Shown in pieces: positions 1-6,566 of a stretch of 64,000 nucleotides of DNA. Numbering within the stretch: position 1 is the stretch's first letter; each line of letters begins with the position of its first letter. Location: contig CAVRBW010000011.1 in NCBI GenBank assembly GCA_963719325.1, positions 111,024 to 175,023 of the forward strand. The letters run 5' to 3'. Position numbers and translations under genes: made by a program. Under the pieces are notes generated by a model. The model was not told the origin of the DNA. It searched no databases and worked only from the letters and a program-made list of their open reading frames with translations. The DNA comes from DATBLE01 sp963719325. GTDB taxonomy: Bacteria > Actinomycetota > Thermoleophilia > Gaiellales > Gaiellaceae.

Positions 1-203
1 AGTCGCTTCGAGGTGGAGAGCTGAAGGGGATGACGAAGGTGCTCGCGTCGAGCCGGCGGCAGGGCATCGAGCGGATGGTCGAGGAAGCCGAAGCGCTCGG
101 CGCGAACGCGATCCTGGCGATGCGCTTCGACGCCTCCGAGCTGGGCGGCACCTGGACCGAGATCTGCGCCTACGGCACCGCGGTCAAGATCCGGAAGGTC
201 TGA
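1..203 (+). CDS. YbjQ/UPF0145 family protein, C-terminal part
   Basis: The window opens inside this gene; about 66 codons remain, ending at a TGA at 201-203. The residues match the C-terminal half of the small YbjQ (UPF0145, 'putative heavy-metal-binding') family: a GGELKGMTKVL stretch, an SRRQGIERM helix, the LGANAI segment and an EICAYGTAV strand. The family forms pentameric rings of unproven role. The last 20 bases overlap the convergent GNAT gene. The start lies outside the window. Confidence 0.8.
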   Translation, partial: SLRGGELKGMTKVLASSRRQGIERMVEEAEALGANAILAMRFDASELGGTWTEICAYGTAVKIRKV

Positions 204-705
204 GCGCGAGCCGGTAGCGGACCTCGTCGACCGGGGTCCGGAGCTCGCCGATCCGATCGGTCTTCTCGCTCCCATCGCGTCGCCAGCCCGCATGCTCGTA
301 GAACCGGCGTGCCTGCTCGTTGCCGGCGAGCACCCATAGGGTCGCCACGACGAAGCCTTCGCCGCGAAGCGTCTCGAGCGCCGAGTCGTGCAGAGCACGG
401 CCGAGTCCGAGCCCCCAGGAATCGGGATGGAGGTATAGGCCGAGCAGCTCGCCGACCTCGTCGCCCGCGTCCGGATCGCGCGAGCGACCAATCGAGGCAA
501 AGCCGTAGACCCCGCTCTCGCCCTCGACGACAAGCAGCCGATACCGTCCCTCGACGATCGAGCGCATCCAGCGCGCGGCTCGAACCTCGATGTCGAGCGC
601 CGCGAGCGTCTCATCGGGGAGCAGGCCGCGGTAGGCGCCGCGCCACGAGGCGACGTGCACCTCCGCGATCGCCCGGGCGTCGGCAACCGTCGCCGGGCGG
701 ATCAC
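184..705 (-). CDS. GNAT family N-acetyltransferase
   Basis: About 173 aa. The product starts with the typical GNAT N-terminus IRPATVADARAIAEVH and has the acyl-CoA binding motif A region (LYLHPDSWGLGLGRALHD) followed by an EQARRFYEHAGW motif B. I start it at the GTG at 705-703, whose GTGA overlaps the TGA of the upstream pseudouridine synthase gene and suggests translational coupling. The frame stays open further upstream (to 843), but that part is Pro/Arg-rich shadow sequence within the neighbour. The substrate is not predictable. Confidence 0.85.
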   Translation of the reverse strand: MIRPATVADARAIAEVHVASWRGAYRGLLPDETLAALDIEVRAARWMRSIVEGRYRLLVVEGESGVYGFASIGRSRDPDAGDEVGELLGLYLHPDSWGLGLGRALHDSALETLRGEGFVVATLWVLAGNEQARRFYEHAGWRRDGSEKTDRIGELRTPVDEVRYRLALRPSGS

Positions 706-1394
706 AGGCCGACCAGCGCCCGGAGTCGTGCGACTTCCTCCCCCGTCAGCCGGCGCCACGCACCGGGGGCCAGACCGCCGAGATCGAGGCCGGCGTAGCG
801 GCTGCGGTGCAGGCTCCGGACCGGATGACCGACCGCCTCGCACATTCGCTTCACCTGGTGCTTCCTGCCTTCGTGGATCGTCAGCTCGATCCGGCCGCGG
901 CCGAGTCGGCGCACGCGCGCCGGCGCGGTCCGGCCGTCGTCGAGCTCCACGCCCTCCGCGAGGCGGCTGAGCGCCTCCTTTGACGGATCGCCCTCGACCT
1001 CGGCCTCGTAGACCTTGTCGACCTCGTAGCGCGGATGCGCGAGCCGGTGGGCGAGCTTCCCGTCGTTCGTGAGCAGGAGCACGCCCGTCGTGTCCGCGTC
1101 GAGGCGGCCGACCGGGACGACGCGTGGCTCGTGCGGGAGCAGGTCGAGCACGATCCGCCGGCCGTGCGGATCGCTCGCGGTCGTGACGACGCCTGGAGGC
1201 TTGTGCAGTAGCAGGTGTGCGAGGCGTTGCTTCGTCACCGGGCGACCGTCGACCTCGACTGAGTCATGGTCGCCGACGAAGGTGTTCAGTGCGGCGGGCT
1301 TGCCGTTGACCCGGACGCGCCCGGTCTTGATCAGCTCGTCGGCGCTACGACGCGACGCGATCCCTGCGCGGGCGAGGTAGGCGTTCAGGCGCAT
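702..1394 (-). CDS. RsuA/RluB-type rRNA pseudouridine synthase
   Basis: 230 aa. An N-terminal S4 RNA-binding domain (residues 1-50, LNAYLARAGIASRR) precedes the synthase domain, with the catalytic aspartate in VGRLDADTTGVLLLTND (D99) and the family's HKPPGVV and HEGRKHQVKRM motifs. It converts a uridine in 16S or 23S rRNA to pseudouridine; which one cannot be told from sequence. The start is ATG with an AGGAT Shine-Dalgarno sequence 6 nt upstream. It is the last conserved member of the common actinobacterial lgt-scpA-scpB-rluB neighbourhood, here separated from scpB by a thioredoxin gene. Confidence 0.93.
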   Translation of the reverse strand: MRLNAYLARAGIASRRSADELIKTGRVRVNGKPAALNTFVGDHDSVEVDGRPVTKQRLAHLLLHKPPGVVTTASDPHGRRIVLDLLPHEPRVVPVGRLDADTTGVLLLTNDGKLAHRLAHPRYEVDKVYEAEVEGDPSKEALSRLAEGVELDDGRTAPARVRRLGRGRIELTIHEGRKHQVKRMCEAVGHPVRSLHRSRYAGLDLGGLAPGAWRRLTGEEVARLRALVGL

Positions 1395-1500
1395 CAGCGA
1401 ATCCTGACGGAGTTCCTAGTCGTCTCTCAGGCGGTGTTCACGGCCGTCTCAGGAGCGCGGGCGACGATCCGGTCAGTCATCGACCGAAAGGAGCACCACG

Positions 1501-1833
1501 ATGAAACCGAGATCGATCCTCACCGGCAGCCGGGCGGCTGCCGAGGCGGAGCGTCCGCCGTTCGCGACGACCACCGCCTCCTACCTCGGCTTGACGCTCG
1601 CCGAGCTTCAGGACGAGCTCGAGGCGGCGATTCTGATCGAGGCAGGCTCTCACCTGCGCGACGCCGGTGCCCTGGTCGCCGGGCCGACCGCCCACGTCGG
1701 CGCCTTCGTCGAGAGGCCGCCCCCGCCACCGGACCGCTCGCGGGTTCAATACAAGGCGGTTGCGAGCTGCCGCCTGAACCGCGAGCTGAGCGGGTGCTCC
1801 TGGCCCAGCTCGGCGAAGAGGGCGACCATGTAG
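1501..1833 (+). CDS. Small hypothetical protein
   Basis: 110 aa, divergent from the pseudouridine synthase gene. The main support is a strong AAAGGAG Shine-Dalgarno sequence 7 nt before the ATG. The N-terminal half contains SYLGLTLAELQDELEAA, resembling the 'YLGLTPAQL...' helix of small actinobacterial secreted or helical repeat proteins. The second half (PPPPPDRS and after) looks degenerate and runs 88 bp into the convergent thioredoxin gene, so a frameshift or decay is possible. No function assigned. Confidence 0.4.
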   Translation: MKPRSILTGSRAAAEAERPPFATTTASYLGLTLAELQDELEAAILIEAGSHLRDAGALVAGPTAHVGAFVERPPPPPDRSRVQYKAVASCRLNRELSGCSWPSSAKRATM

Positions 1834-2306
1834 CGGCGGATCTCGTCGCGTTGCTCGCCGCCTGCCGCGCGCACCTGCTGAAGGAGAAGCTCGAGAGCGC
1901 GTTCGTGGTCACCTGCGTCCAGCGCTGCGACGACCTCGGGCCGGTCCCCCCGCTCGCGCAGTTCCTCGACGAGCTGCTCCGCGGCGCTCGGTCCGAGCAG
2001 CTTGTCCAGGAACGCCGCCACCGACTGCGGCGACTGCGCTCCGACGAACTCGGCGACGACCTGGCCGTTCCGAAAGGCCTTCACCGCAGGGATGCTGCGC
2101 ACCTCGTAGTGCTGCGCGAGAGCAGGGTTGGCGTCGATGTCGACCTTCGCCAGAGCGATGCCGTCACGTTCCGCCGCCTCGCGCTCGAGGACTGGCCCGA
2201 GCGCCTTGCACGGCGCGCACCACTCGGCCCAGAAGTCGACGACGACCGGCGTCTCGTGCGAGCGCTGGACGACCTCGGCGTAGAAGGTCTGGTCGGTTAC
2301 GTCCAT
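1746..2306 (-). CDS. Thioredoxin-fold protein with C-terminal helical extension (CnoX/YbbN-like)
   Basis: 186 aa. Residues 1-105 are a thioredoxin fold with the active site WCAPCK (C30, C33) and the cis-proline segment SIPAVKAF. Residues 110-186 form a helical TPR-like tail, as in CnoX/YbbN chaperedoxins, rather than the about 105 aa of plain thioredoxin. A cytoplasmic redox or holdase role follows from the family. A -10-like TACAAC (2320-2315) ends 8 nt before the ATG and there is no Shine-Dalgarno sequence, so the message is probably leaderless. Confidence 0.85.
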   Translation of the reverse strand: MDVTDQTFYAEVVQRSHETPVVVDFWAEWCAPCKALGPVLEREAAERDGIALAKVDIDANPALAQHYEVRSIPAVKAFRNGQVVAEFVGAQSPQSVAAFLDKLLGPSAAEQLVEELRERGDRPEVVAALDAGDHERALELLLQQVRAAGGEQRDEIRRYMVALFAELGQEHPLSSRFRRQLATALY

Positions 2307-2330
2307 TGGTCAGGGTTGTATCAGCCGTCG

Positions 2331-2355
2331 CCGCGCCCGACATGTGCGGGCGCGG
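2331..2355 (-). terminator. GC hairpin between scpB and the thioredoxin gene
   Basis: A perfect 9-bp stem (CCGCGCCCG / CGGGCGCGG) with a 7-nt loop, just upstream of the thioredoxin promoter and about 90 bp past scpB. There is no T-tract, so termination of the scpB transcript is inferred only. Confidence 0.35.
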
Positions 2356-2446
2356 CACTCAACCCTCTGCCGTCAGCAGGCGATGCGAGCGAAGCGAGCG
2401 AGCGGAGGAGGGGGCTCGTGAGGGGACCAGGGGTTCCCCCGCGTCA

Positions 2447-3043
2447 TCAGGCGGGTCGGCGTTCGGCGATCGCCTCGAGCCGCCCGCGGATCTCGTCCGC
2501 GTTGCCCCCCAGGTCGTCGACCCGCGGGAGCGCCGAGAGGCTCTCGAGTCCGAAGACACGCTCGAAGAGCGGCGTGGTCCGGTAGCGGATCGCGCCCCCT
2601 TCGTCGCGTCCGGACTCGGCGATCAGCCCACGCTCGACGAGGCCGGCGACGACCGAGTCGGCGGCGACGCCGCGGATCCTGGCGACGTCCGGCCGGCTGC
2701 ACGGCCCAAGGTACGCGACGACGGCGAGGGTCTCGAGCGCCGCCTGCGAGAGGCCCCGCTCGACGGGCCGCTCGAACAGCCGTGCGCAGGCGTCCGCCTC
2801 CTCACGGGCCGCGCGGAAGGCATAGCCGCCGGCGACCTGCTCGAGCACGATCCCGCTTCGCCCCTCGGCGTACCGCTCGCCGAACAGGGCGAGCGCTTCC
2901 TCGACGCGGCCGAGATCGTCGTCGGCTGCGACCGCGAGGTCCTCGACCGAGAGCGGCTGGGAGGCGACAACCAGCAGCGCCTCGAGCGTCCGCGCGAGCT
3001 CGTCCAGGGGATTGGTCGTGATCAGGCGGAGCGGACGTTCCAC
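2447..3043 (-). CDS. scpB: Segregation and condensation protein B
   Basis: 198 aa, two winged-helix domains of the ScpB family (LEALLVVASQPLSVEDLA at the start; LETLAVVAYLGPCSRPDVARIRG in the second domain, matching the family's 'LETLAIIAYRQPITR.EIE.IRG'). It works with ScpA and SMC in chromosome compaction. Start is the GTG at 3043-3041, preceded by GGAAGGAG at 5 nt. It overlaps scpA by 22 bp, so the two are translated from one message. Confidence 0.93.
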   Translation of the reverse strand: MERPLRLITTNPLDELARTLEALLVVASQPLSVEDLAVAADDDLGRVEEALALFGERYAEGRSGIVLEQVAGGYAFRAAREEADACARLFERPVERGLSQAALETLAVVAYLGPCSRPDVARIRGVAADSVVAGLVERGLIAESGRDEGGAIRYRTTPLFERVFGLESLSALPRVDDLGGNADEIRGRLEAIAERRPA

Positions 3044-3933
3044 GGACTCTCTCCTTCCTCGTCTGCGACAGTCATTCCTTCCTCGTGCCGGGCGATCCGA
3101 ATCGGCGCGAACGGCGCTGCCTGCTCGATCACGATCTCGCCGGCCTTGCGCAGCTCGAGCAAGGCCAGGAAGGCCACCGCCTGCTCGACCCGGGAAAGAC
3201 CGGTGACCTCCTGCTCGAAGTCGAACCGTCGCCGCCGCCGCAGCAAGGCCCGGAAGCGCTCGAGGAACTGGACGACCGGCGGAAAGCGCAACGCCATATG
3301 CGTGAGCGAGACCTCTGGGGGCTCGGCGGCGAGGGCGCGCAGCGCGCGAGCAAGCGTCTCGGGCGGTTGCGGTGCGATGCGCGGCTCGGCCCGAGGAGCG
3401 AGCGGCGCGGGGCCGAGGCGGAAGAAGCGGTCGCGCTCCTCCAGGAGGCGGTCGGAGAGCCAGCCTGCCGCCTCCTTCATCCGGCGGTACTCCTCGAGGC
3501 GCCGGGCCAGCTCCTCGGCGGCTTCTTCCGGGTCGAGGTCGCCCAGCTCGACCGCCTCCTCCGGGAACAGCTCTCGCGCCTTCAGCTCGAGCAGGGCGCC
3601 GACGAGCACCAGAAACTCGCCGCACGCCTCGAGGTCGAGCGCATCACGCTCTCCGCTGGAAGCGACGTCGGCAAAGCCGCCGTCGCCCGGCAAGGCGGCA
3701 CCGGCTCCGCCAGTGCCGAGGCCGCTGGAAGCGACGGCGGCAAAGCCGCCGTCGCCCGGCAAGGCGGCACCGGCTCCGCCGGTGCCGAGGACCAGATGCT
3801 CGACGAACGTGACGACGACGTCGGCGACGTCGACGTCCCGCGGCTCCAGCTCCTCGCGCAGCACGAGGGTGAGCAGCAGGTCGAATGGCCCCTCGAACGC
3901 GTCGAGGTCGAGCTCGAGCTCCCGGACGTGCAC
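3022..3933 (-). CDS. scpA: Segregation and condensation protein A, with in-frame insertion
   Basis: About 303 aa from the GTG at 3933; upstream in-frame starts inside lgt cannot be excluded. The kleisin N-terminus is clear (DAFEGPFDLLLTLV), as are the EFLVLVGALLELKAREL helix and the C-terminal winged helix (FLALLELRKAGEIVIEQ). Between FVEHLVL and RDALDLEACGEF lie 46 extra residues made of two 23-aa repeats rich in Gly and Ala (GTGGAGAALPGDGG...). This falls in a region where homologues have only a short loop. See the repeat entry at 3655-3792. Confidence 0.9.
   Translation of the reverse strand: MHVRELELDLDAFEGPFDLLLTLVLREELEPRDVDVADVVVTFVEHLVLGTGGAGAALPGDGGFAAVASSGLGTGGAGAALPGDGGFADVASSGERDALDLEACGEFLVLVGALLELKARELFPEEAVELGDLDPEEAAEELARRLEEYRRMKEAAGWLSDRLLEERDRFFRLGPAPLAPRAEPRIAPQPPETLARALRALAAEPPEVSLTHMALRFPPVVQFLERFRALLRRRRRFDFEQEVTGLSRVEQAVAFLALLELRKAGEIVIEQAAPFAPIRIARHEEGMTVADEEGESPWNVRSA
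3655..3792 (-). repeat. Two 69-bp palindromic repeats inserted in frame in scpA
   Basis: Two direct copies with a period of exactly 69 bp (23 codons). Copy 3724-3792 contains two perfect hairpins: GCGACGGCGGC-AAA-GCCGCCGTCGC and GGCACCGGC-TCC-GCCGGTGCC. Copy 3655-3723 differs at 3668 (T for G) and 3712 (A for G); each change breaks one base pair of one hairpin. The unit is open in the scpA frame and adds a flexible Gly/Ala linker. This looks like a small palindromic element that inserted into coding sequence and then duplicated. Confidence 0.85.
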
Positions 3934-3943
3934 GCGCGGGAGG

Positions 3944-4825
3944 CTAGCGGCGCGGGCGGACGCGGCCACGCGGGACGGCCATCGTGGGCCCGCGCGGAAT
4001 CTCGCGGCGGCGCTTGACCGACGGACGCCCACCTCCCGCGCGGAAGAACTGCCACCAGACGAAGAACGCGGTCGAAAGCGCGAAGACGACGATCGTCACC
4101 CAGAAGTTGAGCCGCTCGCCGAGGAAGCGGTGTGACGGGTCGACCCGGATCAGCTCCTCGAAGGCCCGGCCGAAGCAATACACGGAGACGTACAGGGAGA
4201 AGAGCGCGGGGGGTTTGATCCGGAAGCGGCTGCCGATCCAGATCAGGATGCCGGCGAGGCCGAGGTCGTACAGGAACTCGTAGAGGAAGGTCGGGTGGAA
4301 CGTGTCCGAGGTCGCGTACTGCAGCGGCCGATGCTCGGGGTCGATCTCCAGACCCCACGGCAGGTTCGTCGGCTTGCCGAAGAGCTCCTGGTTGAACCAG
4401 TTGCCCCAGCGACCGATCCCCTGCGCCACGAGCAGGCCGGGCGCTCCGGCGTCCATGAACAGCGTCATGCTCTCGCCGGCTCGGCGGACGACGAACGCGG
4501 CGGCGATGCAGCCGAGGAGAATGCCGCCCCAGACGCCCAGTCCTCCCTCCCAGACTGCGAAGGGCCCCCACCATTCGTCGGGCACCTGGTCCCAGCTCGT
4601 GATGTCGTGGTAGATCCGCGCGCCGACGATCCCGAACGCGACCCCCCAGACGGCGACCCGGATGACGAGGTCCCAGTCGCCGCCGAGCTTCGTCCAGCGC
4701 CAGCCCGTGAGACCGAGGCACGCTGCGATCGCCAGCAGCAGCATCAGCCCGTACATGTGAATGTGCAGCGGGCCGACGTCGAAGACGCCGGAGCTCGGGG
4801 AGGGGATCGAGGCGAGCAGTTGCAC
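3944..4825 (-). CDS. lgt: Prolipoprotein diacylglyceryl transferase
   Basis: 293 aa, polytopic inner-membrane enzyme that transfers diacylglyceryl from phosphatidylglycerol to the lipobox cysteine of preprolipoproteins. The Lgt signature GRWGNWFNQE lies at residues 138-147, after the HIHMYGLMLLLAI membrane segment; VGARIYHDI is also typical. The C-terminal 30 residues are basic and cytoplasmic. GTG start. The gene ends 10 bp before the scpA start, so it heads the scpA-scpB transcript. Confidence 0.95.
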   Translation of the reverse strand: MQLLASIPSPSSGVFDVGPLHIHMYGLMLLLAIAACLGLTGWRWTKLGGDWDLVIRVAVWGVAFGIVGARIYHDITSWDQVPDEWWGPFAVWEGGLGVWGGILLGCIAAAFVVRRAGESMTLFMDAGAPGLLVAQGIGRWGNWFNQELFGKPTNLPWGLEIDPEHRPLQYATSDTFHPTFLYEFLYDLGLAGILIWIGSRFRIKPPALFSLYVSVYCFGRAFEELIRVDPSHRFLGERLNFWVTIVVFALSTAFFVWWQFFRAGGGRPSVKRRREIPRGPTMAVPRGRVRPRR

Positions 4826-4879
4826 GGCCAGAGCCGTGATTCTGACTGCAGCGGCTAATGCCTGCTGGCTACTAGGTAA

Positions 4880-5083
4880 CTAGAGCAGGATGCGCAGCGC
4901 AGTTTCGGACGGGCAGCCGCCCTCGAGCAGATCGACCGCGAGGTGGAGGTCGACTTCGAGGCGGCCGGCGAGCTCGGCGGCCTCGCCGGTGCTGTAACCC
5001 GCGCGCTCGAGCTCCTGCGCCCGCCAGCGCTCGATCCGCTCGCTTTCGGTTTCCCGGTAGACGTCAAGCTCTGCCGCAGACAT
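4880..5083 (-). CDS. Small conserved-looking helical protein
   Basis: 67 aa, highly charged and helical, no cysteine pair, no membrane segment. The ATG is preceded by GAAAGGA at 8 nt, a good ribosome-binding site. The sequence has Arg/Glu-rich N-terminal helices and an EVDLHLAVDLLEGGCP C-terminal part. I do not recognise the family. It sits between the anti-sigma gene and lgt on the same strand. Confidence 0.65.
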   Translation of the reverse strand: MSAAELDVYRETESERIERWRAQELERAGYSTGEAAELAGRLEVDLHLAVDLLEGGCPSETALRILL

Positions 5084-5179
5084 GCCCGATCCTTTCGGTC
5101 GCTCCGTGTACCAGGTTGTTCGGCGCGTGGCGCGAATCGGATCTCCCCTTTTCGGGGGGGTTCGCCGACGGCCGTGCGC

Positions 5180-5863
5180 TCAGTGAAACGACCGCGCAAC
5201 CCGGAGAGCCTCGTCGCGCGTGAAGTCGCCCTCCAGGCGGATCGTCAGCGGGCCGCGCTCCCACAGCAGCACGTCCCGCGCCAGCCGGATGCGCTCGTCG
5301 CGGATCTGGTTCGTCGGCGACAGGTAGAGGAAGTGCTTCGCGCCGGAGAGGAAGTAACCCTGACCGCCGTTCACGGTCACGGGCTCGATGTGCGTCGCGG
5401 GCTCCGCGAGCTTCTTGATGAAGTCCCCCTCCCGGGTCGCCCGGAGCTGCGAGACGAGCAGCCGCACCTGACCGTAGACGAACCACAGCTGCTCTCCGTC
5501 CCACGTCACGCGGTCGGGAGCGCCGAGCAGGCTCGATGTGAGCGGGCGGAAGCCCGTCGTCCGCTGCGCGTCGTCCAGCGCGATCGGAGCGCCGAGCACG
5601 AGCGGCTCCGACGTCTTCACCTCCGGCAACCGGTCGACGACCTCGATGATGACGCCCTGGAGGTGGAAGAAGCGCAGGATCGCCGAGCGCGCCGGCGGGA
5701 CGGCGAACGCGATCGCGAGCGCGAGGGCAGCGGCGAGGACGAGCACGAGCGCCCGCCGGCGGCGACGTCGGGGCGTGAGGCGCGCGCGGACGGCCGGGCC
5801 GAGATCTCGCTCCGGCGGAAAGGCGACGAAGGGGGCCAGCGCTCTCAGCTCCCGCTCGTTCAC
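5180..5863 (-). CDS. Membrane-anchored putative anti-sigma factor
   Basis: 227 aa: a short cytoplasmic N-terminus (about 50 aa, ending in an Arg cluster), one membrane segment (ALVLVLAAALALAIAFAV) and an extracytoplasmic domain of about 150 aa resembling DUF4179/DUF4367-type C-termini of ECF-linked regulators. No HxxxCxxC zinc motif is present. The GTG start overlaps the sigma gene's TGA as GTGA, so sigma and partner are probably made in coupled amounts. The anti-sigma role is inferred from this coupling and topology. Its transcript may end at the CCCC/GGGG hairpin near 5145-5160. Confidence 0.7.
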   Translation of the reverse strand: MNERELRALAPFVAFPPERDLGPAVRARLTPRRRRRRALVLVLAAALALAIAFAVPPARSAILRFFHLQGVIIEVVDRLPEVKTSEPLVLGAPIALDDAQRTTGFRPLTSSLLGAPDRVTWDGEQLWFVYGQVRLLVSQLRATREGDFIKKLAEPATHIEPVTVNGGQGYFLSGAKHFLYLSPTNQIRDERIRLARDVLLWERGPLTIRLEGDFTRDEALRVARSFH

Positions 5864-6483
5864 GCCTCCTCCCCCAGGTCTTCCGGCCGCGCGTCGCCGG
5901 CTTCGCCGGCGACGCTTGCAGCCCCGAGCTCGTCCCGCAAGCGCTCCAGCGCGCGCGAGAGCCGAGACTTGACCGTGCCCGACCGGACGCCGAGCGCCGC
6001 CGCCGTCTCGGCCTCGGAGAGATCGAGGAAGTAACGGCAGGCGAGCGCCTCGCGGTCGGGCTCGGGCAACCGGTTCAGTGCCGCGAGGAGCTCGTCGCGG
6101 CGCTCGGCGCCGAGGAGCGCCGCCTCGGGGGACGGGGCCGCGTCCCCCGAGGCCGCGTCCCCCGAGCCCGCGTCCCCGGCCGCTCGCAGCGCCAGCGCCG
6201 CGCGGCGCCCCGCGGCCCGCCGCCTGTTCCGGGCCTCGTTCGCGACGATGCGCAGCAGCCACGGCTTGAACGGCGCGCCGGGCCGGAAGCGCCACAAGCC
6301 CCGATAGACCTTGACGAAGCCGTCCTGGGCCGCCTCCTCCGCATCGGATGCATTGCCGGCGACGAGATAGGCGGTACGAAATGCGATCCCTTGATAGATC
6401 TGCACCAGCTCCCCGTAGGCGTCGGCATCGCCACGCTTCGCGCGGGCGACGAGCTCCTTCTCGTCGAGTGGCCGGCCCACCAC
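5860..6483 (-). CDS. ECF-type RNA polymerase sigma factor
   Basis: About 207 aa from the GTG at 6483; a GAGGTG lies about 11 nt upstream. Region 2 includes DAYGELVQIYQGIAFRTAYLV, DAEEAAQDGFVKVYRGLWRF and PFKPWLLRIVANEARN; region 4 includes LPEPDREALACRYFLDLSEAETAAALGVRSGTVKSRLSRAL, shortened here as family-typical. The linker between regions 2 and 4 carries a low-complexity GDA-rich stretch encoded by three 15-bp tandem repeats (6138-6182). It is the first gene of a sigma/anti-sigma pair. Confidence 0.9.
   Translation of the reverse strand: MVGRPLDEKELVARAKRGDADAYGELVQIYQGIAFRTAYLVAGNASDAEEAAQDGFVKVYRGLWRFRPGAPFKPWLLRIVANEARNRRRAAGRRAALALRAAGDAGSGDAASGDAAPSPEAALLGAERRDELLAALNRLPEPDREALACRYFLDLSEAETAAALGVRSGTVKSRLSRALERLRDELGAASVAGEAGDARPEDLGEEA
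6138..6182 (-). repeat. Three 15-bp tandem repeats in the sigma-factor linker
   Basis: The unit is CCGCGTCCCCCGAGG on the plus strand: copies at 6138-6152 and 6153-6167 differ by one base, and 6168-6182 is more diverged. It encodes GDA-type pentapeptides between sigma regions 2 and 4. Copy-number change would keep the frame. Confidence 0.75.
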
Positions 6484-6566
6484 TGCTGCGTATACACCTC
6501 TCGCTCGACTCGGGTTCCAGGGTCGCCGGCGGCGGCCGCTCCCAGCGCCCTTTGCTCGAGCCCGAG

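Noticed and set aside
706..843. N-terminal extension of the GNAT frame
   Set aside because: Low-complexity Pro/Arg sequence inside the pseudouridine synthase gene; the GTG at 705 gives a normal GNAT start and a GTGA coupling.
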